A stretch of 64,000 nt of DNA, taken from assembly GCF_029626035.1 (NCBI RefSeq), contig NZ_JARUBE010000003.1, positions 3,472,001-3,536,000 of the forward strand, in the 5' to 3' direction. The stretch's first letter is position 1; each line of letters opens with the position of its first letter. Shown here piece by piece: positions 1 to 7,736 of this stretch. The translations under genes were made by a program, and so were the position numbers. Source of the stretch: Micromonospora sp. WMMD980. GTDB taxonomy: Bacteria > Actinomycetota > Actinomycetes > Mycobacteriales > Micromonosporaceae. Below the pieces are notes generated by a model. It was given only the letters and a program-made list of their open reading frames with translations. It had not been told where the DNA came from and did not search any database.

Positions 1-106
1 CAAGCCGCTAGCGTCGGAAGGCAAAAGCGCACGTTGAACCGGGTGTGATGGTGGTTGCGGGGACGCGAAGGAAACGCCAGGAGTCTGAAGGGGTGGTGAG
101 GGCGCG

Positions 107-892
107 GTGAAGTCTGGCGCTGACTTCCTATTGGCGGAGCTTCGCGCAGCGCGGACGGCGCGCGGGATGAGTCAAGAAGACTTTGGGAAGCTCATCAACT
201 ATTCGGGCACGCACGTGGGCAACGTCGAGAGCGGCGCTCGCCCGCTGAAGGCGGACTACGTTGCCGCCGTGGACCAGGCGCTCAGCACGAACGGGCTGTA
301 CTCACGTTTGCTGGAGCGGCTCGGCGCGCCGATCTGGCTTCGTGAGTGGATCGATGAAGAGCAACGTGCTACAGCCATTCGTTGGTATGAGCCAGCATGG
401 ATGCCCGGTCTGTTTCAGACGCCCGAGTTCGCGCGGGCGACGCTTGCCGACGAGCTGTTGAGCGCGGATGTGGTCGACCGGCTCGTCACGGCCAGGCTCG
501 CGCGACAGGCGCTGCTGCGGAGGGACCCGCCGCCGTTGGTGACGGTGGTCCTTGACGGGACGGTTATTCGGCGCGTGGGTGACGGGCAGGAAAGTATGAT
601 CGCGGCGCAGCTCGCGCACTTCGCCGAGTGTGCCGAGTTGCCGCATGTGCAGGTGCACATCGTTCCGGAGAGCGTGGGAATCTACACGGGCCTGACGGGG
701 CCGTTCGTGCTCGCCCGCCAGCCGGGCGGAGGTTGTGCCGCGTGCGCGGACGGGCAGCTCACCGCGCAGGTAACCGACCGGCCCGAGGACATTGCTATGC
801 TCGAAAAGCGGTGGGACCGCATCTGCGGCGTGGCGCTCCCACGCCGCGACTCCCTCGAACTCATCAGGAAAGCGGCAGGATCATGGACATGA
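107..892 (+). CDS. XRE-family regulator with DUF5753 domain
   Basis: This 261-residue protein has an N-terminal helix-turn-helix of the XRE/Cro type (about residues 9-65, with a recognisable SQEDFGKLI and VGNVESG helix pair) followed by a DUF5753 domain (about 80-255, with the typical WYEP and PGLFQT motifs). Such proteins are common developmental or antibiotic-production regulators in actinomycetes and usually act with a small DUF397 protein. The next gene is exactly such a partner and overlaps it by 4 bases (ATGA), so the two are translationally coupled. The GTG start at 107 is chosen because no in-frame alternative lies upstream with a better ribosome site; a GAGGG stretch lies just ahead of it. 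The family assignment is secure; the regulatory target is unknown. Confidence 0.9.
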   Translation: MKSGADFLLAELRAARTARGMSQEDFGKLINYSGTHVGNVESGARPLKADYVAAVDQALSTNGLYSRLLERLGAPIWLREWIDEEQRATAIRWYEPAWMPGLFQTPEFARATLADELLSADVVDRLVTARLARQALLRRDPPPLVTVVLDGTVIRRVGDGQESMIAAQLAHFAECAELPHVQVHIVPESVGIYTGLTGPFVLARQPGGGCAACADGQLTAQVTDRPEDIAMLEKRWDRICGVALPRRDSLELIRKAAGSWT

Positions 893-1074
893 CCGGCGCG
901 TCGTGGCGCAAGAGCACCCGCAGCGGCAGCAACGGCGGCAACTGCGTGGAGGTCGCCGACAACCTTCCCGGCGTCGTCGGCGTGCGGGACTCGAAGGATC
1001 CGACCGGCCCTGCGCTCACTTTCGAGCCGGTGTCCTGGCGGGCGTTCGTCGCCCAGGTCGGCGAGCGCGGCTGA
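889..1074 (+). CDS. DUF397 family protein
   Basis: This 61-residue protein carries the full DUF397 pattern: WRKSTRS near the N-terminus, NCVEVA, a VRDSKDP motif and a C-terminal W-x-x-F-V. DUF397 proteins are encoded beside XRE/DUF5753 regulators in actinomycetes and are reported to modulate them. Two in-frame ATGs exist at 883 and 889. I choose 889 because it forms an ATGA overlap with the stop of the upstream regulator and has a GCAGGA ribosome-binding site 8 nt upstream, whereas the ATG at 883 would be too close to it. The pair is a compact two-gene regulatory unit closed by a hairpin just downstream. Confidence 0.88.
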   Translation: MTGASWRKSTRSGSNGGNCVEVADNLPGVVGVRDSKDPTGPALTFEPVSWRAFVAQVGERG

Positions 1075-1088
1075 CCGAACCGGCTCCG

Positions 1089-1123
1089 AGAGCGCCCCGG
1101 ATCCACGCGGCCCGGGACGCTCT
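1089..1123 (+). terminator. Hairpin terminator after the DUF397 gene
   Basis: A 12-bp stem with one mismatch (AGAGCGCCCCGG against CCGGGACGCTCT) encloses an 11-nt loop, 14 bases after the DUF397 stop codon. There is no U-tract, which is usual for high-GC actinomycetes. It probably ends the two-gene transcript. Confidence 0.6.
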
Positions 1124-1448
1124 GCTGTCTCAGGCGGCAGCGAGCTCGCCCAGCTCGGCGCCGGCGGCTACTGCCATACGCCTGTCCGATCCCGCTGACA
1201 TCGCCTGAGCTGGCCCAACACGAGCGTCAGCGGTGGGCGCTGCCGGGTAGACACCGCCTGCGACTGGCCTGAACTCCGTGCCGCCGCTGCGGCCATCAGC
1301 ACGACCAAGCCGGCGAGGTCACCACGTAAGCCGCCGACCGCGACCAGCGCCCGAGCTGGTGGCCGCCCGCCCGACACGACCCTGCTGGCGTTGACCTTGC
1401 GTGCTGGTGCCATTTGCCCCGGGTGTAGTTCAACAGTTAGAGGAGGCA
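1124..1448. other. Intergenic stretch with no recognisable gene
   Basis: I see no convincing coding sequence here on either strand. Open frames that cross it are low-complexity shadows without ribosome-binding sites or domain motifs. Together with the broken pieces that follow, this looks like a zone of decayed accessory DNA. Confidence 0.5.
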
Positions 1449-1808
1449 GTGTTGATCCAGATTCGACTGAGTCACTACGAGCCGTGCGACCCGACTTAAG
1501 ACTGCCTCGGCCGCACCCACATCGGCTACCGCGAGGGCATGACCGAGGCCGAGGCATTCGAGGCCGGCCGCGGCGCATGGAAACTCAAGGCCGACCGAGT
1601 GCTCGACCAGGACGGGGTGCAGATCATCAACCTCGACGGTACGGTCCTCGCGGTCGCGACGATCACCGGCATCACCAAGTGCGACGACCGGCAGGCCATC
1701 GAGGGCAGCCTGCTCACCGGCGACCCTCGGGTCGGCCACCCGACCACGAAGCCGCACCTGTCGCGGAACCCGGTCGGCTACTTCGAATCCAGCCGCGCCC
1801 GCCGCTGA
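1449..1808 (+). pseudogene. Small hypothetical gene interrupted by an in-frame TAA
   Basis: Reading from GTG 1449 (or TTG 1452), directly behind an AGGAGG site at 1441-1446, gives 16 codons, then TAA at 1497-1499, then an uninterrupted in-frame run to the stop at 1806-1808. The reading after the stop (GRTHIGYREG, then MTEAEAFEAGRGAWKLKADR) is smooth coding-like sequence that clearly began before the internal ATG at 1539. The simplest reading is a roughly 119-codon gene inactivated by one nonsense change, or now restarting at 1539 to give 89 residues (with QIINLDGTVLAVATITGIT and LLTGDPRVG segments). I do not recognise the family. It sits among other broken genes. Confidence 0.55.
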
Positions 1809-1860
1809 CCCCACCCAACATCCACCGTCCGGGCGGTCGGTGCAGCAGACCTGGCGAGAA

Positions 1861-1902
1861 CAGCTGGCCCGTGGGATCAATGTAGCTGGTGGGGTTGCAG
1901 CT
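1861..1902 (-). pseudogene. Orphan Rhs core-end fragment
   Basis: On the minus strand this segment reads SCNPTSYIDPTGQL, the hallmark that closes the Rhs/YD-repeat core just before a variable C-terminal toxin tip. The intact Rhs gene about 1.1 kb away has the equivalent CNPANYTDPTG, and the DNA is also visibly related (GGATCA-TGTAG and GGGGTTGCA blocks at both sites). Nothing before or after it in frame looks like Rhs, so this is a relic of a second or displaced Rhs C-terminus, overlapped by no intact gene. The motif is unmistakable; the history is inferred. Confidence 0.6.
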
Positions 1903-1970
1903 GGGTCGAACACGGAAATCTACGCAGTCCCGCCCCGTCAGCGGACATCACCGCTGATGGCGTTGGTGAG

Positions 1971-2318
1971 GTGCCTCCGAAGTTGAGGTCATACCAGCAG
2001 GACGCGGTGGATCACATCGTCGCGGCACTGGGCGATGGTGGTCGTGCCCGGATGCGGGCGGCCTGCGGTAGCGGGAAGTCGCTCGTCGGGTTGGGCGCCG
2101 GGGTGCGGTTGTGCCCGTCGGGGGCTGGTGGTGGTCGCGGTGCCCTCGCTTACGCTGCTGGCGCATATGCTGAGCGTGTGGGTCAGGACGCACGCCGCGG
2201 AGCGGGTGTTGGCAGTCTACGGCGAGGGCGGTGTCGCCGACGACGCGGTGCGGGTGGGTGGATCTGTCGTGTCCGGTGACCACGGACCCGGGAGAATCGC
2301 CGACTGGGTACGGCCCCG
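1971..2318 (+). pseudogene. Truncated, frameshifted superfamily 2 helicase
   Basis: The start reads KLRSYQQDAVDHIVAAL followed by RAACGSGKSLVG, that is, a Q-tip-like region and Walker A motif typical of DEAD/DEAH-type helicases found in actinobacterial accessory regions. After CPSG near 2113 the frame is lost. The expected continuation (LVVVAVPSLTLLAHMLSVW and YGEGGVADDAV) is in a second frame, and the next expected segment (LSCPVTTDPG and RIADWV) needs further shifts. The sequence ends abruptly near 2318 with none of the later helicase motifs. This is a decayed fragment of a protein that would normally be many hundreds of residues long. Confidence 0.65.
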
Positions 2319-2395
2319 GCAGCCGCGCCCCGGCCGGCCAGGGGATCGGTTGCAGTCCCAGAACCACAATGGACGAAAGCTGACGAGCCGCCCGC

Positions 2396-2587
2396 TCAAC
2401 GCTGCCGCAGGTAGATGAGGGCTGCGACGCCGCCGCCGCAGATCGCGTAGCCCAGCGTTGCCGTGATCTTGACCCACTGCGACAGATTCGTCTGCCCGAG
2501 CAGCCAGCCCAGCGTCAGACCACCCACGCCGAACAACACGATGAACAGGAACAACATCTGTCCTACCCGCCTACGACTTACCGCCAT
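2396..2587 (-). CDS. Small two-helix membrane protein, candidate immunity protein
   Basis: This 63-residue protein has two predicted membrane segments (about residues 10-30, FLFIVLFGVGGLTLGWLLG, and 40-58, ITATLGYAICGGGVAALIY) separated by a short polar NLSQW loop, with basic residues at both ends. The ATG has a good AAGGAG ribosome-binding site, and a perfect 15-bp hairpin lies immediately upstream of it. It is the first gene downstream of the Rhs gene on the same strand, the place where polymorphic-toxin immunity genes lie, and the Rhs tip is itself hydrophobic, so a membrane-embedded immunity role is plausible. I recognise no family, and the function is inferred only from position and topology. 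Confidence 0.6.
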   Translation of the reverse strand: MAVSRRRVGQMLFLFIVLFGVGGLTLGWLLGQTNLSQWVKITATLGYAICGGGVAALIYLRQR

Positions 2588-2605
2588 GAGAGAACTCCTT
2601 CCCCG

Positions 2606-2638
2606 GGTTGCGGGACCAGCGAAGCTGGTCCCGCAACC
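2606..2638 (-). promoter_or_regulatory. Perfect 15-bp inverted repeat before the small membrane protein gene
   Basis: GGTTGCGGGACCAGC and its exact complement are separated by GAA. In the direction of transcription the hairpin lies between the Rhs stop codon and the ribosome-binding site of the 63-residue gene, only about 8 nt from that site. It could terminate Rhs transcription, act as an attenuator, or hold the ribosome site near a stable helix so that the two genes are expressed at different levels. Confidence 0.6.
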
Positions 2639-2800
2639 TCACCTTAAGCGAAGAACAACGGCCCTGATCGAGAGGAAGAACCAACCGAGCTCGGCCAGTA
2701 CGAACAGCCTTAGGCCGCCAGTATCTGACTAGTCGCAGCAACAGCGAGTGAGCCCGCGATCCGCAGCGACAGAAGCACCAGGTGCCTGACCTTGGCGATT

Positions 2801-5800
2801 TCAGTCTCCCGCAAGGCAGAAGCCGAGTCCGGCCAGGGCGAGAACGCCGGCAACCGCACCTGTGCCCACGAGAACCGCGCCCCCGACAAAGGGAACGAAG
2901 ACGACTCCCGCCATGGCCCAGGTGCCATACGCTGCCCCAAATCCTGCAACCGCTCCTGAGGCGAATCCCAGAATCGAACTCGTAGAGCAGCGGCCCGTCG
3001 GATCAGTGTAGTTCGCGGGGTTGCATGCCGCGTAGGCGTAGCGATTGCCATGAAGCGGGTTGCCGACGAAGCTGAGGTTGTCCTGTTGGGTGAAGCGGCC
3101 TTGTTGGGGGTTGAACCAGCGCTGGCCGAACTTGGTGAATCCGGTGGCCTGGTCGTAGGTGCCGCCAGCGTACCGGACGATGTTGTTGGTGCCGAGGTTG
3201 GTTTCGTCGGTGGTGGTGGCGTTGCCGTAGGGGTCGTACTTGTAGGTGGCGGCGAGGGTGCCGTTGGCTTTGACGGCGGCGACGGGGGTGCCGAGGCCGT
3301 CGAGGACGAAGGCGGTGTCGGTGCCGTTGATGCGCAGGCCGAGTGGGGTGCCGAGGCCGTCGCGTTCGACGTAGACGGTGGTGCCGCCGGCGGTCCAGGA
3401 CTGCAGCCACGGCATGCCGTGCTGGTCTTCGTAGCCGTATTGCATGGTGGTGGTGCCGGCGCGGGTCAGCTCGACCTGGTCGGTGCCGGCGTAGGCGTAG
3501 GTGCTGGAGTTCGCGCCGGTCATCTGGTTGGCGTTGTTGTAGGTGATCGGGTTGACCGACGGTGCGCTGGCGCGGGTCTGGTTGCCGCGGTTGTCGTAGG
3601 TGTTGTTGGTGGTGGTGATCTGGTTGGCGGTGTTGAAGGTCAGGGTCTGGGTGGTGGTGCCGTCGACCTTGACGGTGTCGCGGTTGCCGTTCTTGGTGTA
3701 GGTGTAGTCGTAGGTTTTGCCGTTGTAGTTGGTGGCCTTGGTCAGCCGGTTGGCCTTGTCGTAGGTGAACTGGCTGACCGTCCCGGAGGTTTCGTCTTTC
3801 TGCCACTGCCGCAGGCCGGTGTCATCGGTGGTGGCGGTGGAGCAGGGTTGTCCGGAGGTGTACTTGGCGTAGCAGTAGGTCACGTCGAACACCGTCGCGG
3901 GGGCGGCGGAGTTGCGGGTGGCCGTGATGCGGGTGGGCCGGTCGGACTTGTCGTAGGTGGTCTTGACGCGCAGGGCGTAGACGCTGTTGTTGACGTTGGC
4001 GGCGAAGAAGGTGTTGAGGCGGTTGCCGTCTTTGTCGTAGGAGTAGTTGTAGCGGGTGCCGCTGGCGGTCTCGGTGCCGACGAGCCAGTTGCGGGTGTTG
4101 TAGATGTGCTTGGTGGTTCCACGGCCGTCGGTGATGCCGGTGAGGTTCCCGGCGAGGTCGTGGTCGTAGAGCAGCGTCACGCCGCCGGGGTTGGTGCGCT
4201 TGCGCAGCTGGTTGAGGTTGTCCCACTCCCAGGTGGTGGTGCCGGTGGCGTCGGTGCGGCTCTGCAGGTTCCCGGCGCGCCCGTACTCGTAGGTGACGGG
4301 GGTGAGGTTGGCGCCGCAGCCGGAGTAGCTGGTCTTCTCCAGCCGGTCGTCCTTGGTCCAGTCGTAGGTGGTGGTGCAGCCGCCCTGGGCGACGGTCCGG
4401 GTGCGGCCGAGGACGTCGTAGGTGAACGTCTTGACCGCCAGCCCGTTGCCGGTGGGCGGGGTCAGCGTGGTGATCTGCTTGTCGCTGTCATAGGTGTAGG
4501 TGGTGGGGTTGCCGGTGTTCGCCGGGTCGGTGGAGGTCTTGACGGTGCCGTCGGTGTTGTAGTCGACGTCGGCCTTCGCGGCCAAGGCGTCGGCGGTGGA
4601 GGTGCGGTTGCCGGCGCCGTTGTACGTGTAGGTCGAGCTGTTGCTCTGGGTGTCGATCGACGAGGACGGCTGGAAGTTCGCCGTCGGGTTCGTCGAGGTC
4701 GCCGCATTGGCGTAGGCGGCGGAGGCGCTGGCGCCGGATGGTGAGGCCGACTTGGTCAGCGACTGGCCGGCGTTGGCGCCGTAGGTGTTGGTGGTCGTGC
4801 TGCCCTCGGGGCTGACGTCGGTGGCCACGTCCTGGAACGTCGTGTAGGTCTTGGACCGTTCGTTGCCGGCCGGGTCGGTGGCCTTGGTGACCCGCTTGTC
4901 GCTGTTCAGGTCGTAGGTGGTGTGCGGCACCGACGCGACCGGCTGCGCCAGGTCCTGGCGCGGGTCGGCCATCATCGTCTGCGACGACGTGGGGTATGAG
5001 AGCCGGGTGGTCGCACCCTGGCCGGTGGTGGTGTCGGTGACCTGGGTGAACGAGGTGACCCGGTGCTGCCCGTCGTAGGTGACGACGCTGTAGAGGTCGT
5101 CCTTGGACCAGATCTTGACCAGGTCACCGGCGGCGCTGTACTCGAACGCCCACTGCCGCGTCGCTCCCAGCAGGTCGATCGCCTGCAGCCGGTTGTTGGC
5201 GTCGTACTTGTAGGACACCGTCCGGATGACGTTGTAGGCGTCGCTCTGCTCGTACGTCTTCAACCGGCCGTTGACGAACGTGGCCGTGGCCTTGCGGGCG
5301 TACTGACTTCCCCGGTCGGAGACGACCTGGGTGAGCTGCCCGCCGCTGTAGGTGTAGTCGGTGACGTTGTCGTTACGGTCCTCGGTCTTGTCCAGCAGAC
5401 CGTCGGAGGTGAAGAACAACTCCTTGCCGCTGTCGTTCTCGGTCAGCTTCCACCCGGTGCCGTTCTTGACCAGCTTGGCCTTGAACTCACCCGGCGTCGT
5501 GTAGGCCGACCCGGTCCAGGTGAACTTCCCGACCACGCCGTCGGCCGCGGCGTAGGTGACCGAGCTGTCATCGGCCGGATACAGCTTCACGTCCTGCCCG
5601 GCCCGGGTTCGCCAACCCGGCCCGTGCGCGCCCGTCGACAGGTCGCTGCCCAGCATGAGGCTGTTGAACGACGCGCCCAGCGTCACGTTCCCGGCGATCC
5701 CGGGCAGGGTCAGGTCGGTGGTGTTCACCATCAGGTTCCCGGACCCGACGTTGACCTTCACCTCCATCCGGTCAGCCAGCGAGAACGACACCAGGGTGCC

Positions 5801-6046
5801 GTTGCGCACCGGCCCGGTGCCCTTGGGCACCGACGGCGCCGCCCCCGCAGCGGCCCGCGTCACCGCGCGCTGCGGCGAGTCGAACAACCACACCTTCGAA
5901 GACGACCGCGGCGACACCTGCGGCGCCTCCGACACCTCCTTCTGCGGCGCCGCGGGCGCAGCGGATGACGCAGCCGGCGGAACCGCCAGCACCGACGTGG
6001 CCAGCAGCGCGGACGCCACTCCCACAGCCACTCGACGTTGACCCAT
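2801..6046 (-). CDS. Secreted Rhs/YD-repeat protein with hydrophobic C-terminal tip
   Basis: The protein has 1081 residues. It starts with a signal peptide (about 1-30, MGQRRVAVGVASALLATSVL then a SSAAP-type cleavage region). The start at 6046 is chosen because it begins this signal peptide and has a GGGAG site; the open frame extends further upstream without support. The body is a long series of YD repeats (for example YTYDSDKQI, FTYDVLGRT, YSYDKDGNR) forming the Rhs shell, closed by the core motif RYAYAACNPANYTDPTG at about 1002-1018. The last 62 residues are Gly/Ala-rich and hydrophobic with glycine-zipper spacing (GAVAGFGAAYG, VGGAVLVGTGAVAG), unlike a folded nuclease tip, suggesting a membrane-active effector. 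Rhs proteins deliver such variable tips in contact-dependent or secreted competition. A small membrane protein follows on the same strand. Confidence 0.9.
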   Translation of the reverse strand: MGQRRVAVGVASALLATSVLAVPPAASSAAPAAPQKEVSEAPQVSPRSSSKVWLFDSPQRAVTRAAAGAAPSVPKGTGPVRNGTLVSFSLADRMEVKVNVGSGNLMVNTTDLTLPGIAGNVTLGASFNSLMLGSDLSTGAHGPGWRTRAGQDVKLYPADDSSVTYAAADGVVGKFTWTGSAYTTPGEFKAKLVKNGTGWKLTENDSGKELFFTSDGLLDKTEDRNDNVTDYTYSGGQLTQVVSDRGSQYARKATATFVNGRLKTYEQSDAYNVIRTVSYKYDANNRLQAIDLLGATRQWAFEYSAAGDLVKIWSKDDLYSVVTYDGQHRVTSFTQVTDTTTGQGATTRLSYPTSSQTMMADPRQDLAQPVASVPHTTYDLNSDKRVTKATDPAGNERSKTYTTFQDVATDVSPEGSTTTNTYGANAGQSLTKSASPSGASASAAYANAATSTNPTANFQPSSSIDTQSNSSTYTYNGAGNRTSTADALAAKADVDYNTDGTVKTSTDPANTGNPTTYTYDSDKQITTLTPPTGNGLAVKTFTYDVLGRTRTVAQGGCTTTYDWTKDDRLEKTSYSGCGANLTPVTYEYGRAGNLQSRTDATGTTTWEWDNLNQLRKRTNPGGVTLLYDHDLAGNLTGITDGRGTTKHIYNTRNWLVGTETASGTRYNYSYDKDGNRLNTFFAANVNNSVYALRVKTTYDKSDRPTRITATRNSAAPATVFDVTYCYAKYTSGQPCSTATTDDTGLRQWQKDETSGTVSQFTYDKANRLTKATNYNGKTYDYTYTKNGNRDTVKVDGTTTQTLTFNTANQITTTNNTYDNRGNQTRASAPSVNPITYNNANQMTGANSSTYAYAGTDQVELTRAGTTTMQYGYEDQHGMPWLQSWTAGGTTVYVERDGLGTPLGLRINGTDTAFVLDGLGTPVAAVKANGTLAATYKYDPYGNATTTDETNLGTNNIVRYAGGTYDQATGFTKFGQRWFNPQQGRFTQQDNLSFVGNPLHGNRYAYAACNPANYTDPTGRCSTSSILGFASGAVAGFGAAYGTWAMAGVVFVPFVGGAVLVGTGAVAGVLALAGLGFCLAGD

Positions 6047-6753
6047 CAACACTCCCTCTTCAACACCCCACCCGACGGCCGATCCGCCAGGAAAAGGACA
6101 TAACTCGCCACACCCTTCAACGGCTAACCGTGAACGGCATGGTTGACAAAGAGCCGACCCGCTCAAGCGCGCGAGGTCAGCAGGAAAGAAACTCAGGATG
6201 CAAGAAAGCTGGCAGGCGATTTATCGCTAGCGCTGAATGCTCGAATGATGCGCATAAATCTTCGCAGATTATCGCAGCAGCGATAACTCGCGGTCGATGC
6301 GAAATTCGCCTTCGCGAGCGGCGGAAACGGCCCAGCCTGGGGCCGTGATCGGCAGCAGTCGACCGCGCCTAGATAGACGCCACCTGCGCCGGGGCTCAGA
6401 AATTTTCAGTCAGCCATCGTGACTCACGCATCCCCCGTTGAAATTGCTGATTGTCATCGATCAACTGTTGTCCCTGAACAAGCTATCCAGTTAGCAAGTC
6501 TCGGGTCAACAACTATCACAAACAGCTAGGATCAAAGGTTTTTATCACTGCAAAAGGTGCAGTGCGGATGGCGCTACGTGACCACGATCGAATACCTGAA
6601 TTCGACCGACGCCGATCATGCGGCTCCTACACACGTTCCACACCCGGCATCCTCGGCCCGTGGCCTGTCGAGTCGCGACGGATGCACGAAGCCCGGCGGT
6701 GGCCATCCTGGGCCGTGTCCGCCGGGCTTGCGAGCAGGGTCGAGACTCCTTGG
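6047..6753. other. Less GC-rich intergenic region upstream of rhs
   Basis: About 700 bases hold no supported gene; the open frames that cross it lack coding character. Base composition is clearly lower in GC than the neighbours, with stretches such as AAGAAACTCAGGATGCAAGAAAG and TATCACAAACAGC-like DNA near 6510-6550, a sign of recently acquired or regulatory DNA. It contains a small cluster of TATCGC motifs described separately and must carry the rhs promoter, which I cannot place with confidence. Confidence 0.5.
6216..6286. repeat. Cluster of TTATCGC motifs upstream of rhs
   Basis: GCGAT-TT-ATCGC lies at 6216-6227, and TTATCGC-AGCA-GCGATAA lies at 6269-6286. The heptamer TTATCGC therefore appears twice directly and once inverted within 70 bases of an otherwise unremarkable region. 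This could be an operator array for an unknown regulator of the rhs gene; no known consensus is claimed. Confidence 0.4.
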
Positions 6754-7491
6754 TCAGTCCGGTCGTCGGGCCACCACCGCCAGGGCCATGCCGAAGAACT
6801 TCAGCGGCGACCGTTCGATCGCGTCGGTCACCGGCCGGATCCGCTGACCGAAGCCGGACCGGTCGAACGGCGGCATGATGTAGTCCACCGCCCCCGTCTC
6901 CAACCCCGCCCGGCGGAGCTGCCCCGACAAGCCCCGAGCGGTGAAGGAACGCGCATCGGCCAGCCGCCGGTGCAGCGGGACGATCCACGGCAGGAACGGA
7001 CCCCGTGCCGGCCGGTACCGCTTGCCTCGGATCAGGAAACCGTGCGTCTCGATCGGGAACCACCGGTTGGAAGTGGTCAACGCGAACCGGCCACCCGGCA
7101 CCAGCACCCGGTGCACCTGCCGCAACGCCGCATCGAGATCATCGATGTGCTCCACCACCTCGATGGCGGTGACCAGGTCGAAACTCTCATCCGGGTAGTC
7201 CAGCTCGGTGGCGGACAACTCCCGCACGTTGATCTTCTGCGCCGCCACCGGATCCCCCGCCAGCCGCTCCCGGAACAACTCCAACCGGTCCTGCTGGATG
7301 TCGACCGCCTCGATCTGCTCGAACGCGTTCACCAACCGCATCGTGTACGTGCCATCCCCACAACCGATCTCCAGCAACCGCCGACCGCTCAGTGCCGTGT
7401 ACCGGCTGAGCGTTCCCAGTCTCTTCGCTACCCCCCGCTCGCCGAAAGCACTGCCATGTCCCAGTCCCAGTTGCCCCGAGGCTTCAGTCAC
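6754..7491 (-). CDS. Class I SAM-dependent methyltransferase
   Basis: This 245-residue protein has the class I methyltransferase fold signatures: motif I LLEIGCGDG at 39-47, an acidic residue after strand two (EAVDIQQ, about 61-67), motif post-II FDLVTAIEVVEHI (104-116) and the VLVPGGRF strand-five turn. It resembles UbiG/Coq3-like and small-molecule methyltransferases, but the substrate cannot be deduced. Translation starts at GTG 7491; a TAGAGT hexamer lies 8 nt upstream of the start, so the message may have almost no leader. It stands alone, separated from the next operon by a strong terminator and from rhs by the less GC-rich gap. Confidence 0.85.
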   Translation of the reverse strand: MTEASGQLGLGHGSAFGERGVAKRLGTLSRYTALSGRRLLEIGCGDGTYTMRLVNAFEQIEAVDIQQDRLELFRERLAGDPVAAQKINVRELSATELDYPDESFDLVTAIEVVEHIDDLDAALRQVHRVLVPGGRFALTTSNRWFPIETHGFLIRGKRYRPARGPFLPWIVPLHRRLADARSFTARGLSGQLRRAGLETGAVDYIMPPFDRSGFGQRIRPVTDAIERSPLKFFGMALAVVARRPD

Positions 7492-7564
7492 GGTCGCCGA
7501 CTCTATGCATACTGGTCGCTTTGGTGGGGGCGGTCACATGACCCGGTCGTTCTGCCTGCCGCCC

Positions 7565-7610
7565 GGTGACACGAACGGGGCCCCCGCACCGGGGGCCCCG
7601 CCGTGTCACC
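7565..7610 (-). terminator. Strong hairpin terminator
   Basis: An outer stem GGTGACACG/CGTGTCACC and an inner GGGGCCCCCG/CGGGGGCCCC stem form one long hairpin. It lies about 130 bases downstream of the ACT-GNAT gene on the minus strand and would also block read-through into the methyltransferase gene. Confidence 0.7.
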
Positions 7611-7736
7611 GTCCCCCGCATCGGAGGTCGGTCAGGGTGGCGCCGGAAGGCGCCGGTTGCGGCCCCCTCCGCCCGGCCCCGCGACGTGCCGCGCCGTTGC
7701 GGCTCGCCCGAGGGCCCGGCCTGGGCGGCCGTCAGA

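Noticed and set aside
1420..1485. tRNA-like stretch (GGGTGTAGTTCAAC followed by a GATTCGACT block)
   Set aside because: No complete acceptor, anticodon and T stems can be formed, and the segment is better explained as the upstream region and ribosome site of the broken gene starting at 1449.
2710..2820. Minus-strand frame continuing past the Rhs stop with a hydrophobic end
   Set aside because: It would need a frameshift in rhs, and the added 30 residues have no start codon or ribosome site. The Rhs stop is taken as real.
3050..4744. Long plus-strand Gly/Val-rich frame opposite rhs
   Set aside because: It is the antisense shadow of the YD-repeat region and has no ribosome site or domain.
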